20,427 nt of DNA from Pseudomonadota bacterium (GTDB taxonomy: Bacteria > Pseudomonadota > Gammaproteobacteria > Burkholderiales > Thiobacillaceae): positions 1-20,427 of the forward strand of contig JAJZTV010000011.1 in assembly GCA_021847385.1 (NCBI GenBank), written 5' to 3'. A program made the translations under genes and the position numbers. Positions 8,184-14,736 of the stretch are shown piece by piece (within the stretch, counting starts at the first letter, position 1; every line of letters begins with the position of its first letter). The notes under the pieces are model-generated. The model was not told the origin of the DNA and searched no databases. It saw nothing but the letters and a program-made list of their open reading frames with translations.

Positions 8184-8212
8184 TAAGACGCCATTAAAAA
8201 AGTTTTTATTCC
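8184..8212 (-). promoter_or_regulatory. ECF-type promoter of the FAD oxidoreductase operon
   Basis: On the minus strand GGAATA (8207-8212), a 16-base spacer and CGTCTTA (8184-8190). The same elements with the same spacer occur in front of the sigma gene 33 bases away on the other strand. The predicted leader to the ATG at 8108 is about 70 bases. Confidence 0.78.
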
Positions 8213-8245
8213 GCCCTTTTCTTTCTTCTTATCTCTCGGATCGAT

Positions 8246-8274
8246 GGAATAAACGGCGTGCCACCGGCGTCTTA
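8246..8274 (+). promoter_or_regulatory. ECF-type promoter of the sigma factor gene (autoregulation)
   Basis: GGAATA (8246-8251), 16 bases, CGTCTTA (8268-8274), pointing at the sigma gene. It is back to back with the promoter of the FAD operon. A GGAA-type -35 and CGTC-type -10 are typical of ECF sigma promoters, and ECF sigma genes commonly activate themselves. Confidence 0.8.
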
Positions 8275-8367
8275 ACCGGTACATGCAATCGATCTATGCA
8301 TGCCATACAAAACACCAATATCGATAAATAAGGTTGAGTTCCGCCAAATGGGGAGAGCGTCATCACC

Positions 8368-8925
8368 ATGGATGTCAAATTACTGCCTGGGGCTAGGCAA
8401 GCCACGCCCGTGCCCCGGCCCAGCGTCGACCCGGATGCACTGCTTAGCCAGAACCGAGACCGGCTTTTCAATATTGCCTATGCGTGGTGCAAGGACGCCG
8501 CCTTGGCCGACGACATCGTTCAAGACACGCTGATCAAGGCAGTTCAACGTATCGACCAACTCAAGCACCCCGACTGCCACTTCAGCTGGATGTGCTCGAT
8601 TTTGTCGAACTGCCTGAACGACCACTACCGGCGCCGCAAAGGCATCGAACCCTTCGATGAGCTCACGGAGGATCACATCGATGCGGCAGGACAAATCGAC
8701 AGGGACCCCGCCCTTATTTGTCTATCCAGCCAGATCAGCCGCATCGTCCAACGCGTGGTGCGCGACCTGCCGATACAGCAAAGACGCGTGCTCTCACTGG
8801 TCGATCTTGAGGAATACTCCTACAGCGAAGCCGCCATCGCGCTGGGCATTCCTATCGGCACCGTCATGAGCCGGCTGGCCCGCGCCCGCCATTCACTCAG
8901 AAAGAAACTATTGCCACTCAAATAG
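8368..8925 (+). CDS. ECF-family RNA polymerase sigma factor
   Basis: A 185-residue group 4 (ECF) sigma factor. Region 2 spans about residues 25-92: RDRLFNIAYAWCKDAALADD, then VQDTLIKA and the FSWMCSILSN-LNDHYRRRK stretch that binds the -10 element. Region 4 spans about 130-181: LPIQQRRVLSLVDLEEYSY, then the helix-turn-helix EAAIALGIPIGTVMSRLARAR that reads the -35. Region 3 is absent, as expected. The ATG at 8368 follows GGGGAG by 12 bases, a rather long spacing. No anti-sigma-like gene (small protein with one membrane helix or a zinc-binding motif) adjoins it. The protein has five cysteines (41, 70, 76, 82, 118), four of them in region 2. It lies 155 bases upstream of the peroxidase gene, probably in one transcript, and is preceded by the GGAATA/CGTCTTA promoter. 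Confidence 0.93.
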   Translation: MDVKLLPGARQATPVPRPSVDPDALLSQNRDRLFNIAYAWCKDAALADDIVQDTLIKAVQRIDQLKHPDCHFSWMCSILSNCLNDHYRRRKGIEPFDELTEDHIDAAGQIDRDPALICLSSQISRIVQRVVRDLPIQQRRVLSLVDLEEYSYSEAAIALGIPIGTVMSRLARARHSLRKKLLPLK

Positions 8926-9038
8926 GCCCGCCGCTCACAGCCATGCCGCCAAGAACACTCTTCGACTCGGGCCGAACGGCATCGGGCCGACGATCTCGAA
9001 TCCACTCGGCCAATAGGCCGATTTAACGAAACCGTTTC

Positions 9039-9059
9039 CGGGCCTTGGCCCGTTTATTT
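9039..9059 (+). terminator. Terminator-like or attenuating hairpin between sigma and peroxidase genes
   Basis: CGGGCC-TT-GGCCCG (9039-9052) followed by TTTATTT (9053-9059). In practice the stem is five pairs with a CTTG loop. It lies 22 bases before the peroxidase ATG, so it could reduce read-through from the sigma gene. I see no GGAATA/CGTC promoter in 8926-9080. Confidence 0.4.
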
Positions 9060-9080
9060 CTACAACAAGGAGGGAGCACA

Positions 9081-10439
9081 ATGACGATGAAACACTCAGC
9101 TTTATTCATGGCCTTGGCGATGGCTTTTTCGCCCGCCGCATTCTCTGCGGCGTCGGCCCACGCACTACCCAAGCCGGTCACCGATGCGGATTATTACGAC
9201 AACGGCAAACCCAGCGAGGCCAAGGTCGAACTGGGGCGCTTGCTCTATTACGACAAAATCACCAGCGGCAACAAAAACATCTCCTGCGGCACCTGTCACC
9301 ATGGCCACACCGCGACGGGGGACGCGCTGTCGCTTGGCGTCGGGGCAGGCGGACGAGGTTTAGGTGTCACTCGCGACACCGGGTCCGGCGAATATATCGC
9401 CAAGGCGCGCATTCCGCGCAATGCCCAGCCCATTTTCAATCTGGGCGCGAAATCGTTCACCGCCATGTTTCACGACGGCCGGGTGGAGAACGACGCATCC
9501 CTGCCCTACCATTTCAGGAGCGAGGCCGGCGACAAACTTCCGCCCAACCTAGATAATGCGCTGGCCGCACAGGCCTTGTTCCCGGTCACCGTACCGAACA
9601 CCATGGCCGGCCAAAAGGGACAAAACCCCGTTGCCAATGCCGCAGATGCCAAGAAATGGGCCGGGCCCGGTGGTGTTTGGGATTTGTTGGCGGATCGCCT
9701 CAGGACCAATCCAGAGTATGTCGCGCTGTTTAAGAAGGCCTTCAACATCGAAGCCTCGGAAATCACCTTCGTCCACGCAGCGAATGCAATGGCAGCCTTC
9801 CAGGCCAAGGCATGGCGCGCGGACAACAGCCCATTCGATAGCTACCTGCGCGGCGATAAAAGCGCACTTTCTCGTGGCCAACTGCGGGGCATGCGGCTGT
9901 TTTACGGCAAGGCGAATTGCGCATCCTGCCACAGCGGGAAGTTCCAAACAGACAGCTCCTTCCACGCGATTGCCATGCCGCAGATCGGCCCTGGCAAGGG
10001 TGTCGGCTACAAAGGACTCGAAGACTTTGGCCGCGAAGGCGCCACCGGCAGCTGCCGCGATCGCTACAAGTTTCGCACACCGACCTTGCGCAACGTCGCG
10101 CTAACCGGGCCGTGGGGACACGACGGCGCCTTCAATAGCCTGGAGGGCGTAATCCGCCACCACCTCGACCCCGCTGCCTCGTTGAAGAACTATAACTGCA
10201 AGGCCCAGCCGGTCATGCCGTCTCGTCCGGACTTGGATGCCGTCGACTGCGAAGTCCAAAACCATGCCCCCAGCGTCATGGCGATCGCCAATGCCAATGA
10301 ACTCAAACCCATGAAGCTCAGCAAACGTGAAGTAGACGATCTCATGCAATTTATGCATGCGCTCACCGACCCCAACAGTCTTGATTTACGGGCCGACGTA
10401 CCGCAACGCGTGCCGAGTGGACTCGCTGTCTGGGAATGA
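9081..10439 (+). CDS. Di-haem cytochrome c peroxidase / MauG family protein
   Basis: A 452-residue exported c-type cytochrome. A signal peptide covers about residues 1-28 (MTMKHSALFMALAMAFSPAA, then FSAASAHA). Two haem-binding motifs are seen, CGTCH at 69-73 and CASCH at 280-284, with the conserved FRTPTLRNVALTGPWGHDGA (331-350) of bacterial di-haem peroxidases. Such enzymes reduce H2O2 in the periplasm with electrons from small cytochromes, or oxidise protein substrates as MauG does. Extra cysteines (C325, C373, C390) could form disulfides. The ATG at 9081 has AAGGAGG seven bases upstream; an in-frame TTG at 9045 lies inside a hairpin and is unlikely. It follows the ECF sigma gene and is probably cotranscribed with it. 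It is convergent with the first DsrE-like gene. Confidence 0.92.
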   Translation: MTMKHSALFMALAMAFSPAAFSAASAHALPKPVTDADYYDNGKPSEAKVELGRLLYYDKITSGNKNISCGTCHHGHTATGDALSLGVGAGGRGLGVTRDTGSGEYIAKARIPRNAQPIFNLGAKSFTAMFHDGRVENDASLPYHFRSEAGDKLPPNLDNALAAQALFPVTVPNTMAGQKGQNPVANAADAKKWAGPGGVWDLLADRLRTNPEYVALFKKAFNIEASEITFVHAANAMAAFQAKAWRADNSPFDSYLRGDKSALSRGQLRGMRLFYGKANCASCHSGKFQTDSSFHAIAMPQIGPGKGVGYKGLEDFGREGATGSCRDRYKFRTPTLRNVALTGPWGHDGAFNSLEGVIRHHLDPAASLKNYNCKAQPVMPSRPDLDAVDCEVQNHAPSVMAIANANELKPMKLSKREVDDLMQFMHALTDPNSLDLRADVPQRVPSGLAVWE

Positions 10440-10444
10440 TGGAG

Positions 10445-10470
10445 AGCCCCCACGCAATCGCGTGGGGGCT
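10445..10470. terminator. Bidirectional hairpin between peroxidase and DsrE-like genes
   Basis: A perfect 11-pair stem AGCCCCCACGC (10445-10455) with GCGTGGGGGCT (10460-10470) and an AATC loop. It sits between the stop codons of two convergent genes. Neither side has a strong U tract, but position and strength support a shared terminator. Confidence 0.7.
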
Positions 10471-10475
10471 GACGG

Positions 10476-10904
10476 TTACGGCCTGGCGTAAGCCCAGCCG
10501 CCGAACTGTCGCTTCACAATCGCCTCCAAGCCGAACGGCACATACTCCATGTCCCGATACATATCGGCCTTGGTGATCTTGAAGTTCTTCATCGATTCCT
10601 CGCACGCGATCACATGGATGTTTTTCTCCCGGGCGGCATCGATCTTTCCAGCCGCCGGCGTATCGCTCTTCAGCATATTGATCGCCGGGCCATAGACGAT
10701 GACCTCGATCTCGGTGGTCGGCATCAAGGCCCGGGTATTAATGGCATTGGTAAGCGCCATATTGAGCTTGTTATCGTCGGTTACCTGCACGACGATTCCA
10801 CGCTTATCGACCGTCGGGACGACTTTATCTCCCTTCTCTTTAGCCGCCACGGCGAACGACATCGAAAACAGCAACACCATGAATCCTACAAAGATCGATT
10901 TCAT
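10476..10904 (-). CDS. Exported DsrE-like small protein (first copy)
   Basis: A 142-residue protein with a signal peptide of about 20 residues (MKSIFVGFMVLLFSMSFAVA) and a mature domain resembling the DsrE/DsrF-like fold: a central IVVQVTDDNKLNMALTNA strand-helix, IEVIVYGPAINML, and HVIACEES with the only mature cysteine at C101. DsrE-family cysteines carry or transfer sulfur; here the location would be periplasmic. It ends GGWAYARP, a tail shared with the second copy at 14143-14598 (EGYAYIRP). The ATG at 10904 follows GGAGG by eight bases; a GTG at 10907 is an equally spaced alternative. It is preceded by an ECF-type promoter at 10978-11006 and is divergent from the SoxB-like gene. Confidence 0.8.
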   Translation of the reverse strand: MKSIFVGFMVLLFSMSFAVAAKEKGDKVVPTVDKRGIVVQVTDDNKLNMALTNAINTRALMPTTEIEVIVYGPAINMLKSDTPAAGKIDAAREKNIHVIACEESMKNFKITKADMYRDMEYVPFGLEAIVKRQFGGWAYARP

Positions 10905-10977
10905 CACCCATACCTCCCAAATTAATCAATAGAAAATTTCCGCAACGAGGCAGCACCGAGAACTTCAGCCTCAACCG

Positions 10978-11006
10978 ACTGACGCGCCAGCGTCCTGGTT
11001 TATTCC
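10978..11006 (-). promoter_or_regulatory. ECF-type promoter of the first DsrE-like gene
   Basis: On the minus strand GGAATA (11001-11006), 16 bases, CGTCAGT (10978-10984). The extended -35 TGGAATAAAC is identical to that of the sigma gene promoter; the -10 keeps CGTC but not the following TTA. It is back to back with the promoter at 11032-11060. Confidence 0.68.
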
Positions 11007-11031
11007 ACCCACGCCTGCATTCGCCCGGAAT

Positions 11032-11060
11032 GGAATATTCCGATCGCGATCCGCGTCTTA
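11032..11060 (+). promoter_or_regulatory. ECF-type promoter of the SoxB-like gene
   Basis: GGAATA (11032-11037), 16 bases, CGTCTTA (11054-11060), identical in both elements and spacer to the sigma gene promoter. The -35 lies within the palindrome GGAATATTCC (11032-11041) and a second GGAAT begins five bases before it. The leader to the ATG at 11145 is about 77 bases. Confidence 0.78.
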
Positions 11061-11144
11061 TCTCACACCATTACCGGCCGTTGCTTCCCACATAGCGATA
11101 ACACGAAACCCACTTCACCCTTTGTTCACAGACGGGAGATCTCG

Positions 11145-13019
11145 ATGAAATTGCCACACCTCGTGTCCATGCTGTTGTTGGCGAGCAGTGCCATTCTGCT
11201 CGCGCCCGCCGCAGTAGCCGATGCCAAACCGTCCGCCACCAAGGACCAAATCGTCACCCTGATCCATACCGGCGATTTTCATGGCCACCTGATTCCACGC
11301 CCCAATGTGCGTAGCGACGCGGAGGGCAAACTCATGGAAGGCGGGCTCGCACGCGTGTACACGGTGATCCACCGGATTCGCAAACAAGACCCCGATGCCT
11401 TGCTGATCCACACCGGCGACACGATCCAGGGCTCGGCCGAAGTGCTCTATACGCGTGGCCAAGCCATCGTCGATGTCGTCAACGAATTCAAAATCGATGC
11501 CTTCGCGCCGGGCAACTGGGAGTTCGTCTATGGCACCGAACGCTTTCTCGAACTGTTCAGCGATGCCGGCGGCAACAAGCCGATCGCGCCATGGGGTGCC
11601 GTGGCGGCCAACGTGTTCAGGGCCCCGGCCGGCCATCCGCTCGGCAAGCCCTGCCCCAACCGCAACGGCGAACGCGTGTTGCCGCCCTATCTGATCAAGC
11701 AGGCCGGAAAATCCAAGGTCGGCATCATCGGCCTGACCACCGACCGCGGGCCGCAAGTGGTCGGCTCGGCCGTCACCGCCGGGCTGTGCTTCTTGAAGAA
11801 CGGCAGCGATGGCAGCGACAAAGGCACCACCTTCGGCGGCGTCGATTCGGAACTGGCCGACCAAGTCAAGGCATTGCGCGGCCAAGTCGATGTGCTGGTG
11901 CTCGCATCGGAAATGGGTCTGGCCAACAATATCCGCCTAGCCAAGAAGATTCCCGGCATCGACGCCGTACTGTCTTCCGACATGCATGAGGAGTCGGTCA
12001 AACCGGTCACGGTCAAGCATGCCGACGGCAGCCAGACCTTGATCGTCGAGGAAGGCCAGGATGGCACGATGCTGGGCCGCATCCGGTTGCACATCAAGGA
12101 CGGCAAGGTCGGCAAAACGGAGTGGCAGGCCTACAGCATCAACAGCAAGATCAAGGAAGACAAGCGCATCGCCAAACTGGTGGCCGACGTGCGCAAAACC
12201 TTCGTGACCGGCCCGGACTTCTACGCACACGTCAACCCATTCAATGGCACCAAGCTCAAGCGCCCGATCGACACCGTGGTCGGCTATACCGATACCCCGC
12301 TGCATCGATCAAACTTCTCGCACGAGGGCATGCCGGCGGTGATCGAGGGTTCCTCGCACGACTTCCTGACCGATGCCTTCCGCACCGTTGCCGGCGCCGA
12401 CATCGGCGCGATTCGCGGCTTCCGTTACGGCACCCATGTGCGGCCCGGCCCGATCAAGATGGAAGACCTCTATCACTTCATCCCAATCGGTCCGCAAATC
12501 GCCAAGGCCGACATCAAGGGTAAGGCGCTCAAGAACCAGATCGAAAATGCGGCCGACGGCTCGCTCAACCCCGATGTCACCAAATGGACCGGCGGCTGGT
12601 TGTTCAACTTCAGCGGCCTGAGCATGGACCTCGACCCCTACCAGGCGGCCGGCCAACGCGCCTTCAACATCAAGGTCGGTGGCCAGGCACTCGACCCCGA
12701 GAAGTCCTACAGCTATGCCTCATATTGGTATAAGAACGATCCTTGCCTGATCAACGTGGTACCGATCCCCGGCTGCAAGGCCACCGATGGCGTGCCCTCG
12801 AACGTCACCTTGCTCAAGGACGACGACGGCAGCGCGATGGACGCGGCCGAAGTGGTGGTGCGCTATCTCGAGGGCCTGCCGAAGAAAACCGCTCACGTCG
12901 AGCTGAACCGCATCACGCTCAAGGACAAGGCGAGCGGCCAGGCAACCAAGCTGCCCCATGCCCAATTTGGCTTCTCCGAGGTGCAACCGCTGTGCGGGGC
13001 AGCCACGGCCTGCCCCTGA
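11145..13019 (+). CDS. Exported SoxB/5'-nucleotidase-like metallophosphoesterase
   Basis: A 624-residue periplasmic protein with a signal peptide of about 26 residues. The N-terminal metallophosphoesterase domain (about 36-320) shows HTGDFHGHL (D44, H46), HTGDTIQGS (D92) and APGNWEFVYG (N124). The C-terminal 5'-nucleotidase domain follows (about 365-600). GNWEF rather than GNHE recalls SoxB, the di-manganese thiosulfohydrolase of the Sox pathway, but no other sox genes are in the window, so a nucleotidase or another hydrolase is equally possible. The expected L-x-H-x-G and GH-x-H/Q metal motifs read ASEMG (254-258) and SDMHEE (278-283), with E256 and D279 where histidines are normal. The ATG at 11145 is preceded by GGGAG. 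It has an ECF-type promoter and a strong terminator. Confidence 0.87.
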   Translation: MKLPHLVSMLLLASSAILLAPAAVADAKPSATKDQIVTLIHTGDFHGHLIPRPNVRSDAEGKLMEGGLARVYTVIHRIRKQDPDALLIHTGDTIQGSAEVLYTRGQAIVDVVNEFKIDAFAPGNWEFVYGTERFLELFSDAGGNKPIAPWGAVAANVFRAPAGHPLGKPCPNRNGERVLPPYLIKQAGKSKVGIIGLTTDRGPQVVGSAVTAGLCFLKNGSDGSDKGTTFGGVDSELADQVKALRGQVDVLVLASEMGLANNIRLAKKIPGIDAVLSSDMHEESVKPVTVKHADGSQTLIVEEGQDGTMLGRIRLHIKDGKVGKTEWQAYSINSKIKEDKRIAKLVADVRKTFVTGPDFYAHVNPFNGTKLKRPIDTVVGYTDTPLHRSNFSHEGMPAVIEGSSHDFLTDAFRTVAGADIGAIRGFRYGTHVRPGPIKMEDLYHFIPIGPQIAKADIKGKALKNQIENAADGSLNPDVTKWTGGWLFNFSGLSMDLDPYQAAGQRAFNIKVGGQALDPEKSYSYASYWYKNDPCLINVVPIPGCKATDGVPSNVTLLKDDDGSAMDAAEVVVRYLEGLPKKTAHVELNRITLKDKASGQATKLPHAQFGFSEVQPLCGAATACP

Positions 13020-13032
13020 CAATTCGTCTCCA

Positions 13033-13080
13033 GCCGCATGGTGGTGCGGCCTCCACCCCCGGCGCAAGCCGGGGCTTTTT
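13033..13080 (+). terminator. Rho-independent terminator of the SoxB-like gene
   Basis: CCCCGGC (13057-13063), GCAA loop, GCCGGGG (13068-13074), then CTTTTT to 13080. It is preceded by a smaller hairpin, GCCGCA (13033-13038) with TGCGGC (13045-13050). The second stem and T tract form a textbook terminator 38 bases after the stop codon. Confidence 0.9.
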
Positions 13081-13337
13081 ATTGTTCACCGGTTTTCAGT
13101 GTCACAGGCAACGCTGCCAGCCTTAAGTCACCCTGCAAACTGCCTGATTGTGTGTTAAATAACGGCACACCGATGGGACGGTCATGCCATGACCTTAACA
13201 GCGCAGTTACCCGAGCCCAAGGGCGAGTGACACGGCCTTCGTTTCAAGCCAATTCGACCCCACCGACGATCCTATGTGTGCTGCACGCATGGAAGTCGAG
13301 GTCTATTTAGATCATCCTGAGCTGTAAGGAGAAAACC
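13081..13337. other. Non-coding stretch before the permease gene
   Basis: No convincing gene and no GGAATA/CGTC promoter is seen. It contains the 15-base palindrome at 13080-13094 in coordinate shift 13180-13194 (listed separately) and ends with the AAGGAG ribosome-binding site at 13326-13331. I could not identify a confident promoter. Confidence 0.5.
13180..13194. promoter_or_regulatory. Perfect 15-base palindrome, possible operator
   Basis: GGTCATG-C-CATGACC (13180-13194) is a perfect inverted repeat with a one-base centre, about 145 bases upstream of the permease start. The centre is too small for a normal RNA loop, so a dimeric regulator site is the better reading. No regulator gene is adjacent. 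Confidence 0.45.
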
Positions 13338-14105
13338 ATAGTTACCACCGAGCTGCTCCTCGCACCCCAGCTTTCACTCCTTAATCTACTTGTGGCCGGC
13401 GGCATTCTGCTGCTCGCCTATTTCATCCGCGGCGTCTCCGGCTTCGGCTCGGGCCTGGTCGCGGTACCCCTGCTGGCGTTGTCTTTGCCCCTGCAATTCG
13501 TCGTGCCGTTCATTCTGTTGACCGACTTCACCGCCTCGCTCGTGCTGGGTGGCAGCAACCGGAAACTCGTGAATTGGGATGAGATCAAACCTCTGGCGCC
13601 AGGCAGCATCGTCGGCATTCTGCTGGGCGCCACCTTGCTGTTGCAGCTGCCAAGAGAACCCTTGTTGCTGACGCTCGGTCTCTTCGTGCTGGCCTTTGCC
13701 GTGCGCAGCCTGCTCTATCTGCATGGCAGCAAGCCGATCTCGCGCTGGTGGGCCTTGCCAGCCAGTTTGACCGGCGGCACCGTGGGCGCCCTGTTCGGTA
13801 CCGGGGGCCCGCCCTATGTAATCTACTTCAGCCACCGCATCCACGATAAAGGGGTATTTCGCGCCACCACCTCGGCCTTATTCATCATGGAAGGCTGTTT
13901 GCGCGGCGTGGTCTTCCTCGGCACCGGCTTGCTGCTGCAGTCCGGCATATTGATGGCCTATCTCGGCGCACTGCCGATCATGGCCTTGGGGCTTTGGCTA
14001 GGTAGCCGTGTCCACGTCGGTCTTAGCAGTGCGCAGATGGCTCGCACCATTGGCATCCTGCTGTTGCTGAGCAGCCTATCCCTGCTGTGGAAGGCCTGGC
14101 ATTGA
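13338..14105 (+). CDS. TauE/SafE (TSUP) family permease, apparent ATA start
   Basis: A membrane protein of 255 residues if it starts at ATA (13338), or 237 if at GTG (13392). Two related halves each carry a glycine-rich motif typical of TSUP transporters: RGVSGFGSGLVAVPLL near the N terminus and GTVGALFGTGGPP in the middle, with about eight hydrophobic helices. TSUP proteins export or import sulfite, sulfoacetate and other organic anions. No ATG lies in frame between the TAG at 13308 and GTG 13392. A perfect AAGGAG (13326-13331) sits six bases before ATA 13338, and translation from there completes the first helix; GTG 13392 has no ribosome-binding site and would cut it short. It lies between the SoxB-like gene and the second DsrE-like gene, but lacks the shared ECF promoter. 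Confidence 0.85.
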   Translation: MVTTELLLAPQLSLLNLLVAGGILLLAYFIRGVSGFGSGLVAVPLLALSLPLQFVVPFILLTDFTASLVLGGSNRKLVNWDEIKPLAPGSIVGILLGATLLLQLPREPLLLTLGLFVLAFAVRSLLYLHGSKPISRWWALPASLTGGTVGALFGTGGPPYVIYFSHRIHDKGVFRATTSALFIMEGCLRGVVFLGTGLLLQSGILMAYLGALPIMALGLWLGSRVHVGLSSAQMARTIGILLLLSSLSLLWKAWH

Positions 14106-14114
14106 TTTGATAGC

Positions 14115-14135
14115 GGGGCGGCTGCGCGCCGCCCC
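14115..14135. terminator. Bidirectional hairpin between permease and second DsrE-like gene
   Basis: GGGGCGGC (14115-14122) pairs with GCCGCCCC (14128-14135) around TGCGC, between two convergent stop codons. No U tract follows on either strand. The arrangement mirrors the hairpin at 10445-10470. Confidence 0.6.
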
Positions 14136-14142
14136 ATCCCGC

Positions 14143-14598
14143 TTACGGGCGAATGTAGGCGTAGCCTTCTTTTTGCTTCTGCATCAGTTCAGGCACACCC
14201 GACTTCACAAAACCGATCCCCGGCAACATGTCGGCCTGGCTCAGCTTCTGTTTGCGCATGGTGTTCTCGCACGCGACCATCGCGATGCCATCGGCCGATG
14301 CTTCGGAAACTCGTCCCGCCACGGCGGAGTCGAGCTTGAGCATACCCAGCCCCGGACCATAGGCCACGATCTCGATTTTGACCTTGTCCTTGCCGTAATC
14401 CTCCTGGACGTTCTTGGCATTGTTGAGTGCCAAGTTCCATTTGCCCGGGTCGTTATCGCTGACTTGGATGACGACCTTGGCCATATCGTCCTGGGCCTTT
14501 GGCTTGGCCGCCTTCTGCGCCGCCTCGACCGGCTGAACCAGACCGACACAAGCCAAAGTGCTGGCCACTACCATCAACACACGCAATGCTCGCTTCAT
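14143..14598 (-). CDS. Exported DsrE-like small protein (second copy)
   Basis: A 151-residue paralogue of the protein at 10476-10904. It has a signal peptide of about 26 residues ending QPVEA, a charged linker and a DsrE-like domain: VVIQVSDNDPGKWNLALNNA, IEIVAYGPGLGML and MVACENT with the only mature cysteine at C110, ending EGYAYIRP. The signal-peptide cysteine C17 lies in TLAC, which fits a lipobox poorly because position -3 is threonine; cleavage after VEA is preferred. The ATG at 14598 has GGAGAC six bases upstream; the open frame runs to 14640 but without a ribosome-binding site. A near-consensus ECF-type promoter lies at 14658-14686. It is the last gene of the accessory block, beside xerD. 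Confidence 0.8.
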   Translation of the reverse strand: MKRALRVLMVVASTLACVGLVQPVEAAQKAAKPKAQDDMAKVVIQVSDNDPGKWNLALNNAKNVQEDYGKDKVKIEIVAYGPGLGMLKLDSAVAGRVSEASADGIAMVACENTMRKQKLSQADMLPGIGFVKSGVPELMQKQKEGYAYIRP

Positions 14599-14657
14599 TG
14601 TTGGGTCTCCTGAATAAGGTTTATCGTCGCAGAAACACAAAACGCCCTGCAGTGGAT

Positions 14658-14686
14658 AAAGATGCCCCAGCGGTGAGAATTATTCC
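14658..14686 (-). promoter_or_regulatory. ECF-type promoter (variant) of the second DsrE-like gene
   Basis: On the minus strand GGAATA (14681-14686), 16 bases, CATCTTT (14658-14664). The -35 and spacer are exact; the -10 differs from CGTCTTA at two positions. An AT-rich stretch lies just upstream of the -35. The leader is about 53 bases. Confidence 0.6.
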
Positions 14687-14736
14687 AACAAAATATTTTT
14701 CAGGCAGCGCGGAATAAAATACGGCCGGCATCGTCG

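Noticed and set aside
11145..13019. Naming the metallophosphoesterase soxB
   Set aside because: It shares GNWEF with SoxB but lacks expected metal-ligand histidines, and no soxXYZA or soxCD genes are present.
14547..14552. Lipobox in the second DsrE-like protein (TLAC)
   Set aside because: Threonine at position -3 is atypical and a good signal peptidase I site follows at VEA.
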